A stretch of 60,767 nt of DNA. Source: an uncultured Cuneatibacter sp. Lineage in GTDB: Bacteria; Bacillota; Clostridia; Lachnospirales; Lachnospiraceae. Position numbers and translations under genes: made by a program. Below are positions 23,533 to 32,568 of this stretch, in pieces; position 1 is the stretch's first letter; every line of letters starts with the position of its first letter. Where the stretch lies: assembly GCA_934234215.1 (NCBI GenBank), contig CAKQHB010000017.1:1-60767 (forward strand), written 5' to 3'. Below the pieces are notes generated by a model. That model had not been told where the DNA came from and ran no database searches. It was given only the letters and a program-made list of their open reading frames with translations.

Positions 23533-24915
23533 ATGAACAATCTGAAGCGTTTACTGGCACTTGGAATGGCATCGGCTATGGTGATCGGATCACTGGCAGG
23601 ATGCGGAAACAAAGACACCGGTAATACAGAAACAAAGGGTGAGACAAAGCAGGCTGAGAGTACCGCTGGAGAAGACACGAAGGCGGCAGATGACAATAAG
23701 GATACCGCAAGCGGTTCCGTTTATTATCTGAACTTTAAGCCGGAGCAGGACGAGCAGTGGCAGGAGCTGGCAAAGACCTACACCGAGAAGACCGGCGTAG
23801 ATGTTACAGTTGTTACCGCAGCGAGTGGCAACTATGAGACCACTCTGATGAGTGAGATGGGCAAGAGCGGTGCACCGACTCTGTTTCAGGTAAACGGACC
23901 GGTTGGTCTGGCAAACTGGAAGGATTATTGCTACGATCTGTCTGATTCCGATATTTACGGACAGCTGACAAGCGATGAGTACGCATTGAAGGACGGCGAT
24001 TCTGTAGCCGGTATCGCATACGTTATCGAGACTTACGGTCTGATCTGCAACAAGACATTGTTAGAGAAGGCAGGCTACACAATCGACGACATTCAGTCCT
24101 TTGATGATTTGAAGAAAGTTGCAGAGGACATCACCGCACGTTCCGACGAGCTTGGCTTTGCAGCCTTCACCTCCGCTGGTATGGACGGTTCTTCTGACTG
24201 GCGTTTCAAGACACATCTGGCAAATCTGCCGATCTACTTTGAGTACAAGGCTGACGGCATTGGTTACACAGATGCCATCAAGGGTACCTACTTAGACAAC
24301 TACCGCAACATCTGGGATCTGTACATCAACAACAGCACCTGCGAAGGCAAGGATCTGGCAGCAAAAACCGGTGATGATTCCAGAAACGAATTCCTGAATA
24401 ATGAAGCCGTATTCTTCCAGAATGGTTCCTGGGAATATGCAAATCTGGTAACAAATGGTACGTTCACCGATGATGATCTGGCTATGATCCCGATCTACAT
24501 TGGCGTAGGCGACGAAGCAAATCAGGGTCTGTGTACCGGTACTGAGAACTACTGGTGTGTAAACAAGGAAGCTGACGAAGAAGATATTCAGGCAACTCTG
24601 GATTTCATCAACTGGTGTGTAACTTCTGAAGAAGGTACTTCCAGCATGGCAGATGACATGGGATTTGTTATTCCTTTCAAGGATGCAAAGGAATCCGACA
24701 ACCTGTTTGTAAAAGAGAACATCGAGTACACCGAAGCTGGAAAGACTCCGGTATCCTGGAACTTCCCGACCATGCCTTCTGAAGAGTGGAAGAATGGCGT
24801 TGGTTCCGCACTGACTGCATATGCAGCAGATGAGACGGATGCAAACTGGGATGCAGTTGTAAGCGCATTTGTAGATGGATGGGCAACGGAATACGAACTT
24901 GCAAATCCGCAGTAA
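23533..24915 (+). CDS. ABC transporter sugar-binding lipoprotein (maltodextrin type)
   Basis: A 460-residue family 1 solute-binding protein. The signal peptide ends in the lipobox GSLAGC, followed by a Thr/Glu/Ala-rich linker (about 25-60) and a normal two-lobe binding domain (FDDLKKVAEDITARSDELGF, then NEAVFFQNGSWEYAN). Two permease genes, a phosphorylase and a glucanotransferase follow, so the ligand is inferred to be malto-oligosaccharide. The ATG at 23533, with GGGGGA upstream, is preferred to an ATG at 23503. A hairpin and element copy 3 separate it from the permeases, which would let it be made in excess. Confidence 0.92.
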   Translation: MNNLKRLLALGMASAMVIGSLAGCGNKDTGNTETKGETKQAESTAGEDTKAADDNKDTASGSVYYLNFKPEQDEQWQELAKTYTEKTGVDVTVVTAASGNYETTLMSEMGKSGAPTLFQVNGPVGLANWKDYCYDLSDSDIYGQLTSDEYALKDGDSVAGIAYVIETYGLICNKTLLEKAGYTIDDIQSFDDLKKVAEDITARSDELGFAAFTSAGMDGSSDWRFKTHLANLPIYFEYKADGIGYTDAIKGTYLDNYRNIWDLYINNSTCEGKDLAAKTGDDSRNEFLNNEAVFFQNGSWEYANLVTNGTFTDDDLAMIPIYIGVGDEANQGLCTGTENYWCVNKEADEEDIQATLDFINWCVTSEEGTSSMADDMGFVIPFKDAKESDNLFVKENIEYTEAGKTPVSWNFPTMPSEEWKNGVGSALTAYAADETDANWDAVVSAFVDGWATEYELANPQ

Positions 24916-24938
24916 GCACAGCAAAAAAGTAGAAGTCG

Positions 24939-24978
24939 AAGGGCTGGCGGCAGATAAAAACCTGCCTGCCAGCCCTTT
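24939..24978 (+). terminator. Hairpin between binding protein and permease genes
   Basis: GGGCTGGCGGCAG pairs with CTGCCTGCCAGCCC (one mismatch) and is followed by TTTCTT. It is probably a partial terminator or mRNA-stabilising hairpin that raises binding-protein levels over permease levels. Confidence 0.75.
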
Positions 24979-24981
24979 CTT

Positions 24982-25115
24982 ACTTTATAGGAAATTGCGT
25001 TGCATTTCCTATAAAGCAAAAAGCGCTCCGCGTGGATCGCACTGCGGCGGAAGAGAATTTGTCGCTTCGCGACCCGCCGCAGGCGGAGAATCCTGCGATG
25101 CAGGATTCTATTTTT
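24982..25115 (+). repeat. Structured intergenic element, copy 3
   Basis: It opens with ACTTTATAGGAAAT paired with ATTTCCTATAAAG. It has the B-type middle (GGATCGCACTGCGGCGGAAG) and ends in the X-type hairpin GAATCCTGC/GCAGGATTC before a T-rich run, as in copy 1. It lies inside the importer operon, between the binding-protein gene and the first permease gene. Confidence 0.8.
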
Positions 25116-25180
25116 ATATTACAGAAAAACTGTAAAGTAAGAAAAGCTGCGCATAGATCGCGCATAGATGGAGGTATCAT

Positions 25181-26032
25181 ATGGAAAAAGCTTTGAGAAA
25201 GAAAGCCCCGATCTTTATTCTTCCGACGCTGGTGGCGTTCACGATCGGTTTTATCATTCCGTTTATTCAGGGTGTGTATTTGTCCTTCTGCAAATTCACG
25301 ACCGTCAACAATGCAGAGTGGGTTGGCTTGGCGAACTATAAGGCGGCATTTGCTGATGCATCGTTTGGCAGATCCTTTATTTTTACTGTGATGTTTGCAG
25401 TGGCAGCGATCCTGTTGATTAACCTGCTGGCATTTGGCCTGGCAGTGCTGTTGACGCAGAAGCTGAAAGGAACGAACGTGTTCCGTACCGTATTTTTCAT
25501 GCCGAACCTGATCGGCGGTATTGTGCTGGGTTATATCTGGCAGATCTTATTGAACTGTTTGCTGACACTTCTGGGACAGCCGCTTCTGGCGCTGAACACA
25601 ACAGCCGGTTACTGGGGACTTATTATTCTGATGTGCTGGCAGCAGATCGGATATATGATGATTATTTATATCGCCGGATTGCAGAACGTATCGGATTCTC
25701 TGATTGAGGCAGCGGAGATCGACGGTGCAAATAAGTGGCAGATTCTGCGTAAGATCAAGATTCCGATGGTAATGCCGTCCATCACGATCTGCGTGTTCCT
25801 GACACTGACGAACTCCTTCAAGCTGTTCGACCAGAACTTGGCATTGACCGGTGGTGATCCGAATCATTCCACCGAGATGATGGCGCTGAATATTTTCCAG
25901 ACCTTCTACGCCCGCGCCGGCATGCAGTGGAAGGGCTATGGACAGGCAAAGGCGGTATTGTTCTGTCTGCTTGTGATCGTGATTTCACTGATTCAGCTGA
26001 ATGCAACTAGATCAAAGGAGGTACAGCAGTGA
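25181..26032 (+). CDS. ABC sugar transporter permease (MalF-type)
   Basis: A 283-residue inner-membrane permease with six predicted membrane segments. The EAA loop that docks to the ATPase is visible as EAAEIDGANKWQILRKIKIP (about residues 182-201). It is the first of the permease pair for the binding protein at 23533. GGAGG stands before the ATG. No ATPase subunit gene lies in the window, so a shared MsmX-type ATPase elsewhere must power it. Confidence 0.93.
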   Translation: MEKALRKKAPIFILPTLVAFTIGFIIPFIQGVYLSFCKFTTVNNAEWVGLANYKAAFADASFGRSFIFTVMFAVAAILLINLLAFGLAVLLTQKLKGTNVFRTVFFMPNLIGGIVLGYIWQILLNCLLTLLGQPLLALNTTAGYWGLIILMCWQQIGYMMIIYIAGLQNVSDSLIEAAEIDGANKWQILRKIKIPMVMPSITICVFLTLTNSFKLFDQNLALTGGDPNHSTEMMALNIFQTFYARAGMQWKGYGQAKAVLFCLLVIVISLIQLNATRSKEVQQ

Positions 26033-26868
26033 TGAGAAAAAAGGTAACGAATACGATCTGGACCGTTGTACTTTCTATCGCGTCGCTTATTTGGGTATAT
26101 CCGGTCTTTATGATCCTGATTAACTCCCTGAAAAAAGAATCTGCGATCAGCACCGGTACGGTGTTCCAGCTGCCGACATCTGCAACATTTGCAAGACTGG
26201 CAAACTATGTGGATGCGATTGCATCCAAGGGCTTCCTGAGCAGTCTGTTTTACAGCTTATTTATCACCATCACATCCGTAGCAGCAATCCTGATTTTCTG
26301 CTCCATGTGTGCATGGTACATCACGCGAGTAAAGAGTCTGCTTTCCAGAATGTTATATTTCTTATTTGCATTTTCCATGGTTGTACCGTTCCAGATGGTA
26401 ATGTTCACCCTGTCCCAGACGGCGGATAAGCTGAAGCTGAATACCCCGTGGACAATCTGGGTGATCTATCTTGGATTTGGAGCAGGTCTGGCAGTCTTTA
26501 TGTTCTGCGGCTTCGTAAAGTCGATTCCCATCGAGATCGAGGAAGCAGCGCTGATCGACGGCTGCGGACCGGTACAGACATTTTTCAAGATTGATATGCA
26601 TATGCTTGGTTCGACCCTCGTTTCCGTTGGTATTTTGGAAGCAATGTGGGTATGGAATGACTATTTATTGCCGACACTGGTATTGGATATCAAGAAATAT
26701 AAGACAATCCCCATGCTGATTCAGTATTTCCGCGGAAGTTACGGAAAAGTAGAGATGGGACCGATGATGGCGAGCATTATGCTGACGATCATCCCGATCA
26801 TCGTTGTATATCTGACAGGTCAGAAATACATCATCAAGGGCGTTGCAGCAGGTGCAGTCAAGGGCTGA
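26032..26868 (+). CDS. ABC sugar transporter permease (MalG-type)
   Basis: The second permease of the importer, about 278 residues, with six membrane segments and an EAA loop (IEEAALIDGCGPVQTFFKID). The ATG at 26032 overlaps the upstream TGA as TGATG. A GTG at 26029 directly before it is an equally possible start, since GGAGG ends at 26021. The glycogen phosphorylase gene follows after 41 bp. Confidence 0.92.
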   Translation: MRKKVTNTIWTVVLSIASLIWVYPVFMILINSLKKESAISTGTVFQLPTSATFARLANYVDAIASKGFLSSLFYSLFITITSVAAILIFCSMCAWYITRVKSLLSRMLYFLFAFSMVVPFQMVMFTLSQTADKLKLNTPWTIWVIYLGFGAGLAVFMFCGFVKSIPIEIEEAALIDGCGPVQTFFKIDMHMLGSTLVSVGILEAMWVWNDYLLPTLVLDIKKYKTIPMLIQYFRGSYGKVEMGPMMASIMLTIIPIIVVYLTGQKYIIKGVAAGAVKG

Positions 26869-26909
26869 TGACACAGACAAAATAAGAGGCAGAAGAGGAG
26901 AATCCCCGG

Positions 26910-29174
26910 ATGATAATGGAGCAGAAAATCACAGGCAAACTCGGAAAGAACATCGAAAAAGCGACGGAGCGGGAGCTGTATGAAGTGTTGCTTTCCGTTG
27001 TAAAGGAGATGGCGGCAGAACGATCCGATGGCACATCGGCTGCGGCTTCCAAAAAGAAGGTTTATTATGTCTCAGCAGAATTTTTGATCGGAAAGCTGCT
27101 GTCTAACAACCTGATCAATCTCGGCATTTACGATGAGGTGAAGGAACTGCTTGCAGCGCATGGCAGAGAATTGTCCGCCATCGAGGAGATCGAGCCGGAG
27201 CCGTCGTTAGGAAATGGCGGTCTGGGTCGTCTGGCAGCGTGCTTCCTGGATTCCATGGCGACGCTGGGATTGCCGGGAGACGGCATCGGGCTGAACTATC
27301 ATCTGGGATTGTTCCGGCAGAAGTTTGAGGACGAACTGCAAAAAGAGCTGCCGAACCCGTGGATCGAGGAAAAGAGCTGGCTGACAAAGACGGATGTTAC
27401 GTATCCGGTGACATTTGGAGATGTAACGGTGCAGGCACGGATGTATAACATTGCCGTGATCGGCTATGAAAATCGGACGAATGAGCTGCACCTGTTTGAT
27501 CTGGACAGTGTGGAAGACGGCATTGTGCAGGGCGGAATCTCTTTTGACAAGACGGATATCAGGAAGAATCTGACGCTGTTTTTGTATCCGGACGATTCCG
27601 ATGAAGCGGGCAGACAGCTGCGCATTTACCAGCAGTATTTTATGGTCAGCAGCGGTGCCCAGCTGATTTTGGATGAGTGTGTGGCTCGTGGCAGTGATCT
27701 GCACGATCTAAATGAGTATGCGGTGATTCAGATCAACGACACACACCCGACGATGATTATTCCGGAGCTGATTCGTCTATTGACGGAGCGGGGCATCGGC
27801 ATGGATGAGGCGATTGAGATCGTTTCCAAGACCTGTGCGTACACAAATCATACGATTCTGGCGGAAGCGTTGGAGAAGTGGCCGATTGCTTATTTGCAGA
27901 AGGCAGTGCCGCAGCTTGTGCCGATTATTGAGATTTTGGATGATAAGGTGCGCAGAAAATATGCGGATGAGACCGTGGCGATCATCGACCGAAATGATGT
28001 GGTGCATATGGCACACATTGACATCCACTATGGATTTTCCGTCAATGGTGTGGCGTCACTGCACACGGAGATTTTGAAGCAGACGGAGCTTCACGCATTT
28101 TATGAATTGTATCCGGAAAAGTTTAATAATAAGACAAACGGTATCACGTTCCGCAGATGGCTGCTGCACTGCAATCCGCAGTTGGCAGAGCTGCTGGACG
28201 AGACAATCGGCACCGGTTATCGAAAAGACGCGGAGGAGCTGAATCGTTTTCTGGAATTTCGCAAAGATCCTTCGGTGCAGCAGCGGGTGTTGGATATCAA
28301 GCAGGAAAAGAAAAAAGAGCTATGCGCATACCTGGAGCGGACGCAGGGAATCTGCCTGAATCCGGACAGTATTTTCGACACACAGATTAAACGTCTGCAT
28401 GAGTACAAGAGACAGCAGATGAATGCGCTGGCAATCATCCATCAATATCTGGAAATCAAAGCGGGAAAGAAACCAAAGACACCGATCACAGTCATCTTTG
28501 GTGCGAAGGCGGCTCCCGCCTATGTGATCGCAAAGGATATTATTCATCTGATCCTGTGTCTGCAGGAGCTGATCCGTCGTGATCCGGAGGTTTCCCCGTA
28601 TCTGAATGTGTGTATGGTGGAAAATTATAATGTGACGTTGGCGGAGAAGCTGATCCCGGCATCGGATTTTTCGGAGCAGATTTCTCTGGCGTCCAAGGAA
28701 GCCAGCGGCACCGGCAATATGAAATTTATGCTGAACGGTGCATTAACGATTGGAACGGAGGACGGTGCCAATGTGGAGATCCACGATCTCGTCGGGGATG
28801 AAAATATTTATATTTTCGGAACGGAGAGCGAGGAGGTCATTGCGCATTATGAGAAAGCGGATTATAATCCAAAGAAGCTGTATGAGAGTGATCCGATGAT
28901 CCGCGAGGCAGTGGACTTTATCACATCGGACATTTTGTTAGAGATCGGACAGAAAGAACATCTGGAGCGCCTGCAAAAAGAACTGCTGCAAAAAGACTGG
29001 TTCATGACGCTGTTAGATTTCCGGACCTATGTAGCAAAGAAGCAGGAGGCATATGCGGACTGGGAGAACCGTTCGGCATTTGCGGAGAAGATGATCGTGA
29101 ACATTGCGAAGGCAGGCTATTTCTCCTCCGACCGCACGATCGCGGAGTATAACCGGGATATCTGGAAGGTATGA
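26910..29174 (+). CDS. Glycogen/maltodextrin phosphorylase
   Basis: A 754-residue GT35 enzyme that splits terminal glucose from alpha-1,4-glucans with phosphate, giving glucose-1-phosphate. The substrate regions (EPSLGNGGLGRLAACFLDS, NDTHP) are intact. The PLP-binding lysine is Lys605 in ASGTGNMKFMLNG. It is somewhat shorter than the 800-plus residue enzymes of enterobacteria and lacks a regulatory N-terminal extension. Its place after the importer and before malQ makes maltodextrin breakdown the likely main role. AGAGGAG precedes the ATG. Confidence 0.95.
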   Translation: MIMEQKITGKLGKNIEKATERELYEVLLSVVKEMAAERSDGTSAAASKKKVYYVSAEFLIGKLLSNNLINLGIYDEVKELLAAHGRELSAIEEIEPEPSLGNGGLGRLAACFLDSMATLGLPGDGIGLNYHLGLFRQKFEDELQKELPNPWIEEKSWLTKTDVTYPVTFGDVTVQARMYNIAVIGYENRTNELHLFDLDSVEDGIVQGGISFDKTDIRKNLTLFLYPDDSDEAGRQLRIYQQYFMVSSGAQLILDECVARGSDLHDLNEYAVIQINDTHPTMIIPELIRLLTERGIGMDEAIEIVSKTCAYTNHTILAEALEKWPIAYLQKAVPQLVPIIEILDDKVRRKYADETVAIIDRNDVVHMAHIDIHYGFSVNGVASLHTEILKQTELHAFYELYPEKFNNKTNGITFRRWLLHCNPQLAELLDETIGTGYRKDAEELNRFLEFRKDPSVQQRVLDIKQEKKKELCAYLERTQGICLNPDSIFDTQIKRLHEYKRQQMNALAIIHQYLEIKAGKKPKTPITVIFGAKAAPAYVIAKDIIHLILCLQELIRRDPEVSPYLNVCMVENYNVTLAEKLIPASDFSEQISLASKEASGTGNMKFMLNGALTIGTEDGANVEIHDLVGDENIYIFGTESEEVIAHYEKADYNPKKLYESDPMIREAVDFITSDILLEIGQKEHLERLQKELLQKDWFMTLLDFRTYVAKKQEAYADWENRSAFAEKMIVNIAKAGYFSSDRTIAEYNRDIWKV

Positions 29175-29212
29175 CCGGACAGGAGAGGCTTGCGAGAAAG
29201 GAACAAAAAAAC

Positions 29213-30685
29213 ATGAGAGAAAGCGGTATTCTGATGCCTGTCTTTTCCCTGCCGTCGCGGTATGGGATCGGATGCTTTTCAAGAGAGGCATATGCGTTTG
29301 TGGACCGTCTGAAAGAAGCAGGACAGAAGAAATGGCAGATCCTCCCGTTGGGTCCGACGGGCTATGGGGATTCTCCGTATCAGTCCTTTTCCACCTTTGC
29401 GGGGAATCCGTATCTGATCGATCCGGAGACGCTGCTGCAGGAAGGTCTTCTGACCTGGGAAGAGTGCGAGGAGGAAAAGCTGCCGGAGGCAGATGCGCCG
29501 ATTGATTATGAGCGGCTGTATCATCGTCGGTTTCCGCTGCTGCACAGAGCGTTTGAGCGGTTCACTCCGGACGAGTCCTACGAGAAGTTCGTGAGGGAAA
29601 ATGAACAATGGCTGCCGGATTATTGTCTGTATATGACGATCAAGGAAAAAGAGGGCGGCAGAAGCTTCTTAGAATGGAGCAGAGAATATCGGGAGCGGGA
29701 CCCGGAAGCGCTGGAGCGGGCGCGGATCGACTGGAAAGAAGAGCTGGATTTCTATGCATTTTTGCAGTATACATTCCGGAAACAGTGGGACCATTTGCAT
29801 GCGTATGCAAATAGTCAGGGTATTGAGATCATCGGAGATATCCCGATCTATGTGGCGCTGGACAGTGCCGATACGTGGGCGAATCCGAAGCTGTTCCAGA
29901 TTGGAGACGATCATTTGCCAACGGGTGTGGCAGGCTGTCCGCCGGATGCCTTTTCTGCAACCGGACAGCTGTGGGGCAATCCACTGTTTGACTGGGAGTA
30001 TCAGAAAGAGACCGGTTATGCATGGTGGCTGAAACGAATCGCACATTGTTTTTCCCTGTATGACATCGTGCGCATCGATCATTTCCGTGGATTTGATGAA
30101 TACTATGCGATCCCTTATGGAGACAAGACAGCGGAGTTCGGCAGGTGGATGCCGGGACCGGGCATGGATCTGTTCCGGACGGTGAAGGAGCAGCTGGGAG
30201 ATCTGCGGATCATCGCGGAGGATCTGGGATTTTTGACGGATTCCGTGAGACAGCTGTTAGAAGACTCGGGATATCCGGGCATGAAGGTGCTGCAGTTTGC
30301 CTTTGACTCCAGAGAACCGGGCAATTACCTGCCCCATACGTATCCGCGCAACTGTGTGGTCTATACGGGAACCCATGATAATACGACGACCCGCAGCTGG
30401 TATCATGAGATCCGCCCGGACTGTCGCGCCTATGTGAAAGAATATATGCATATTCCGGCGCTGGATGAGGATACGTTGGCATGGAACCTCATTGCACTTG
30501 CCATGAGCAGTGTGGCGGATCTGTGCATCATCCCGATGCAGGATTATCTGTGCCTGGATGATCGGGCGCGGATCAATAAGCCTTCTACGCTGGGCGGCAA
30601 CTGGGTATGGCGCATGCAGGAGAACGCCTTTACCGGAGAGCTGGCGGGTGAGATCCGGCATATGACAGAATTGTACGGAAGATAG
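29213..30685 (+). CDS. malQ: 4-alpha-glucanotransferase (GH77), copy 2
   Basis: A 490-residue amylomaltase paralogous to 16069-17601. SGILMPVFSLPSRYGIG opens the protein. The catalytic set RIDHF, IAEDLG and GTHDNTT is conserved. The start at 29213 has GAAAGGAA upstream; an in-frame ATG at 29171 overlapping the phosphorylase stop has a ribosome site too close to use and would add 14 atypical residues. It works with the phosphorylase: MalQ lengthens short dextrins into phosphorylase substrates. Confidence 0.94.
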   Translation: MRESGILMPVFSLPSRYGIGCFSREAYAFVDRLKEAGQKKWQILPLGPTGYGDSPYQSFSTFAGNPYLIDPETLLQEGLLTWEECEEEKLPEADAPIDYERLYHRRFPLLHRAFERFTPDESYEKFVRENEQWLPDYCLYMTIKEKEGGRSFLEWSREYRERDPEALERARIDWKEELDFYAFLQYTFRKQWDHLHAYANSQGIEIIGDIPIYVALDSADTWANPKLFQIGDDHLPTGVAGCPPDAFSATGQLWGNPLFDWEYQKETGYAWWLKRIAHCFSLYDIVRIDHFRGFDEYYAIPYGDKTAEFGRWMPGPGMDLFRTVKEQLGDLRIIAEDLGFLTDSVRQLLEDSGYPGMKVLQFAFDSREPGNYLPHTYPRNCVVYTGTHDNTTTRSWYHEIRPDCRAYVKEYMHIPALDEDTLAWNLIALAMSSVADLCIIPMQDYLCLDDRARINKPSTLGGNWVWRMQENAFTGELAGEIRHMTELYGR

Positions 30686-30711
30686 GAAAAAGAGTGTGTC
30701 TGCTCAAAAAG

Positions 30712-30761
30712 AAAACGCATCTGCGCTTCCAACGAAAAAGGGAAGTTCAGATGCGTTTTTT
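30712..30761. terminator. Bidirectional terminator
   Basis: AAAACGCATCTG pairs with CAGATGCGTTTT, with an inner CTTCC/GGAAG stem. It ends the importer operon on the plus strand and the membrane-protein gene (30781-31524) on the minus strand. Confidence 0.85.
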
Positions 30762-30780
30762 GGGATTCTGTGATAAAAAA

Positions 30781-31524
30781 TCATTCGGCTGCGGCTGCAA
30801 CGTAATCCTGACCAAAGATATAGCGGAGGACATTGACACATTCATCCGGCTTCTTGGAATTAACAATAAAGGTGAGGTAGATCGTGTCTCCGCTGAGAGG
30901 CTTCATGTGGTACTGTGCGGCAAAATCGGTATCGGTGATGTCGATCGCCATGGCATACTCATCGGTGCGCCCCGCATTCTCCTCAGTGCCCTGTCCGTAG
31001 ACGATGCGTCCCTCAGACTCCATCTGCTCAAACAGATCCGCGGGGAGCAGCTCGGACAGATCGGCATATCCGGCAACCTTCTCATAATTCTCAAAGACGT
31101 AATCATCACAGATCAGAAAATCGAGCTGCTTTGCTGCGATTGTACTGGCAATCTTCATGACCGTAGAATAATCGCTCTCTGCCTCAACACCCAGATCAAC
31201 ACCCATGAATAAGTTGCCCTCAAAGTAGGCACGGTAATCCCGCGTGCTGTGGTTGGAATAGGTCATGTAATCCGCGGGAACATCCTGAGAGGTCATCTCA
31301 TCGGCGGAGATGTTTACAAACATGCCATATACGAGAGTGTCCTGATTTTCAAAGATATAATGATACAGGAAAAAACCAATGAGGATGGCGAGTAAAATAC
31401 CGCCAATGATCGGGATCTTATAGTAATCAAAAATGTATCCGACCTTCTCCTTCGGAGAGAGTTCTTTGAATACGCGCTTGCGTTCCTGGATGGCATCACC
31501 CAGTGTAGTTCCATCGTGTTCCAT
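30781..31524 (-). CDS. Membrane protein of unknown function, single-pass
   Basis: A 247-residue protein with a cytosolic N-terminal helix (ERKRVFKELSPKEKVGYIFDYYK), one membrane segment (about residues 38-56) and an acidic extracellular domain. The N-terminal pattern is seen in uncharacterised Firmicute membrane proteins; I recognise no catalytic motif. It is divergent from the YesL gene and convergent with malQ. On the minus strand GAGTTTTTCCCT, with AAGGAG further upstream, lies before the ATG. Confidence 0.75.
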   Translation of the reverse strand: MEHDGTTLGDAIQERKRVFKELSPKEKVGYIFDYYKIPIIGGILLAILIGFFLYHYIFENQDTLVYGMFVNISADEMTSQDVPADYMTYSNHSTRDYRAYFEGNLFMGVDLGVEAESDYSTVMKIASTIAAKQLDFLICDDYVFENYEKVAGYADLSELLPADLFEQMESEGRIVYGQGTEENAGRTDEYAMAIDITDTDFAAQYHMKPLSGDTIYLTFIVNSKKPDECVNVLRYIFGQDYVAAAAE

Positions 31525-31635
31525 AGGGAAAAACTCCTTTGCTTGTTCTGCTTAGTAGTATAACACATATTTCTGCACACAAAGAAGAAGAATCTATAAA
31601 AGAAATAAAAGTATTCTAAAGTATGCAAGAGTTGT

Positions 31636-31664
31636 TTGATTTTTACAGGACAATCCCTTATAAT
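31636..31664 (+). promoter_or_regulatory. Promoter of the YesL-like gene
   Basis: TTGATT (31636-31641), a 17-bp spacer and TATAAT (31659-31664). The coding start is at 31719. Confidence 0.75.
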
Positions 31665-31718
31665 GGAACTTATGAGTTTACGCATAGGTCGGTGTTGCGG
31701 CCTGGATAGGAGCATACA

Positions 31719-32480
31719 ATGAGTCGAATTTTTAACCTGGAGAATCCGTTCTGGCAGACGATGTCGAAGCTTGGTGACATCATCATGCTGAACATTTTGT
31801 GGCTGGTCTGCTGTATTCCGATCATCACCATCGGACCTTCCACTACTGCTTTGTACTATGTCATGCTGAAGCGTGTGCGGGATGAGGAGGGTAACATCTT
31901 CCAGCAGTTCTTCCGTTCCTTCAAGCTGAATTTCAAGCAGGGCGCGATCGTTGGTATCATCATGACGGTCTGTGGATTTTTATTCCTGTTTGATGTCATG
32001 TTCTACCGCGAAGCGAAGGGCACCGTCAGTGATCTGTTCTGGTTTGTCAGCATGATCATTTTCTTTGTTTATCTGATGGTGACGATCTACATTTTCCCGC
32101 TGATCGCAAAGTTTGAGAACACTGTAAAGAACTTCTTCATGTTCTCCTTCGTGATGGCAGTTCGTCATTTCGGCAAGACACTGATCATGGCGCTGGTAAC
32201 CGCCGGTATGATCTTCCTGATGTATTTTGTTTACCCGCCGCTGATCTTTATGTTCATGGGTGTCATCTCCTATGTGAATTCAAAGTTCCTGGTGGGCATT
32301 TTTGATATGTACATTCCGGATGATAAGAAGGAAGTGCGCGGTCAGGATCAGGGCTTTGACGAGATGGAGAAGGCAGCCGCTGAGGGCGATGCAGAGGATG
32401 AGCCGGTACATATCGTGATGGATATCAACAATCCGGAGCATGTTGTGCTGGGAGAAAAGAAAGATGACGAGCAGAAATAA
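31719..32480 (+). CDS. YesL/DUF624 family membrane protein
   Basis: A 253-residue polytopic protein. The N-terminal motif FWQTMSKLGDIIMLNILWLVCCIPIITIG is the YesL/DUF624 signature. Five or so membrane segments end near residue 190, followed by an acidic cytosolic tail. In other Firmicutes such proteins sit beside carbohydrate ABC importers and YesMN-type sensors, as here, but their biochemical role is not known. GATAGGAG lies upstream of the ATG. Confidence 0.85.
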   Translation: MSRIFNLENPFWQTMSKLGDIIMLNILWLVCCIPIITIGPSTTALYYVMLKRVRDEEGNIFQQFFRSFKLNFKQGAIVGIIMTVCGFLFLFDVMFYREAKGTVSDLFWFVSMIIFFVYLMVTIYIFPLIAKFENTVKNFFMFSFVMAVRHFGKTLIMALVTAGMIFLMYFVYPPLIFMFMGVISYVNSKFLVGIFDMYIPDDKKEVRGQDQGFDEMEKAAAEGDAEDEPVHIVMDINNPEHVVLGEKKDDEQK

Positions 32481-32506
32481 GCTGTTGTTTGGAATGAAAT
32501 GAAAAC

Positions 32507-32549
32507 AAGCCCCGATGGGAAGCTAAGAAAGTTTCCTATCGGGGCTTTT
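32507..32549. terminator. Bidirectional terminator between convergent genes
   Basis: AAGCCCCGAT pairs with ATCGGGGCTT, continued by GGGAA/TTTCC. T runs occur on both strands. It serves the YesL gene and the AAA ATPase gene. Confidence 0.88.
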
Positions 32550-32568
32550 GTGTTGGGTAATCTAAAAA

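Noticed and set aside
30694..31212. A 172-codon plus-strand frame over the malQ terminator and the opposite membrane-protein gene.
   Set aside because: It starts before the bidirectional terminator and lies antisense to a gene with a clear membrane segment; the peptide shows no domain.
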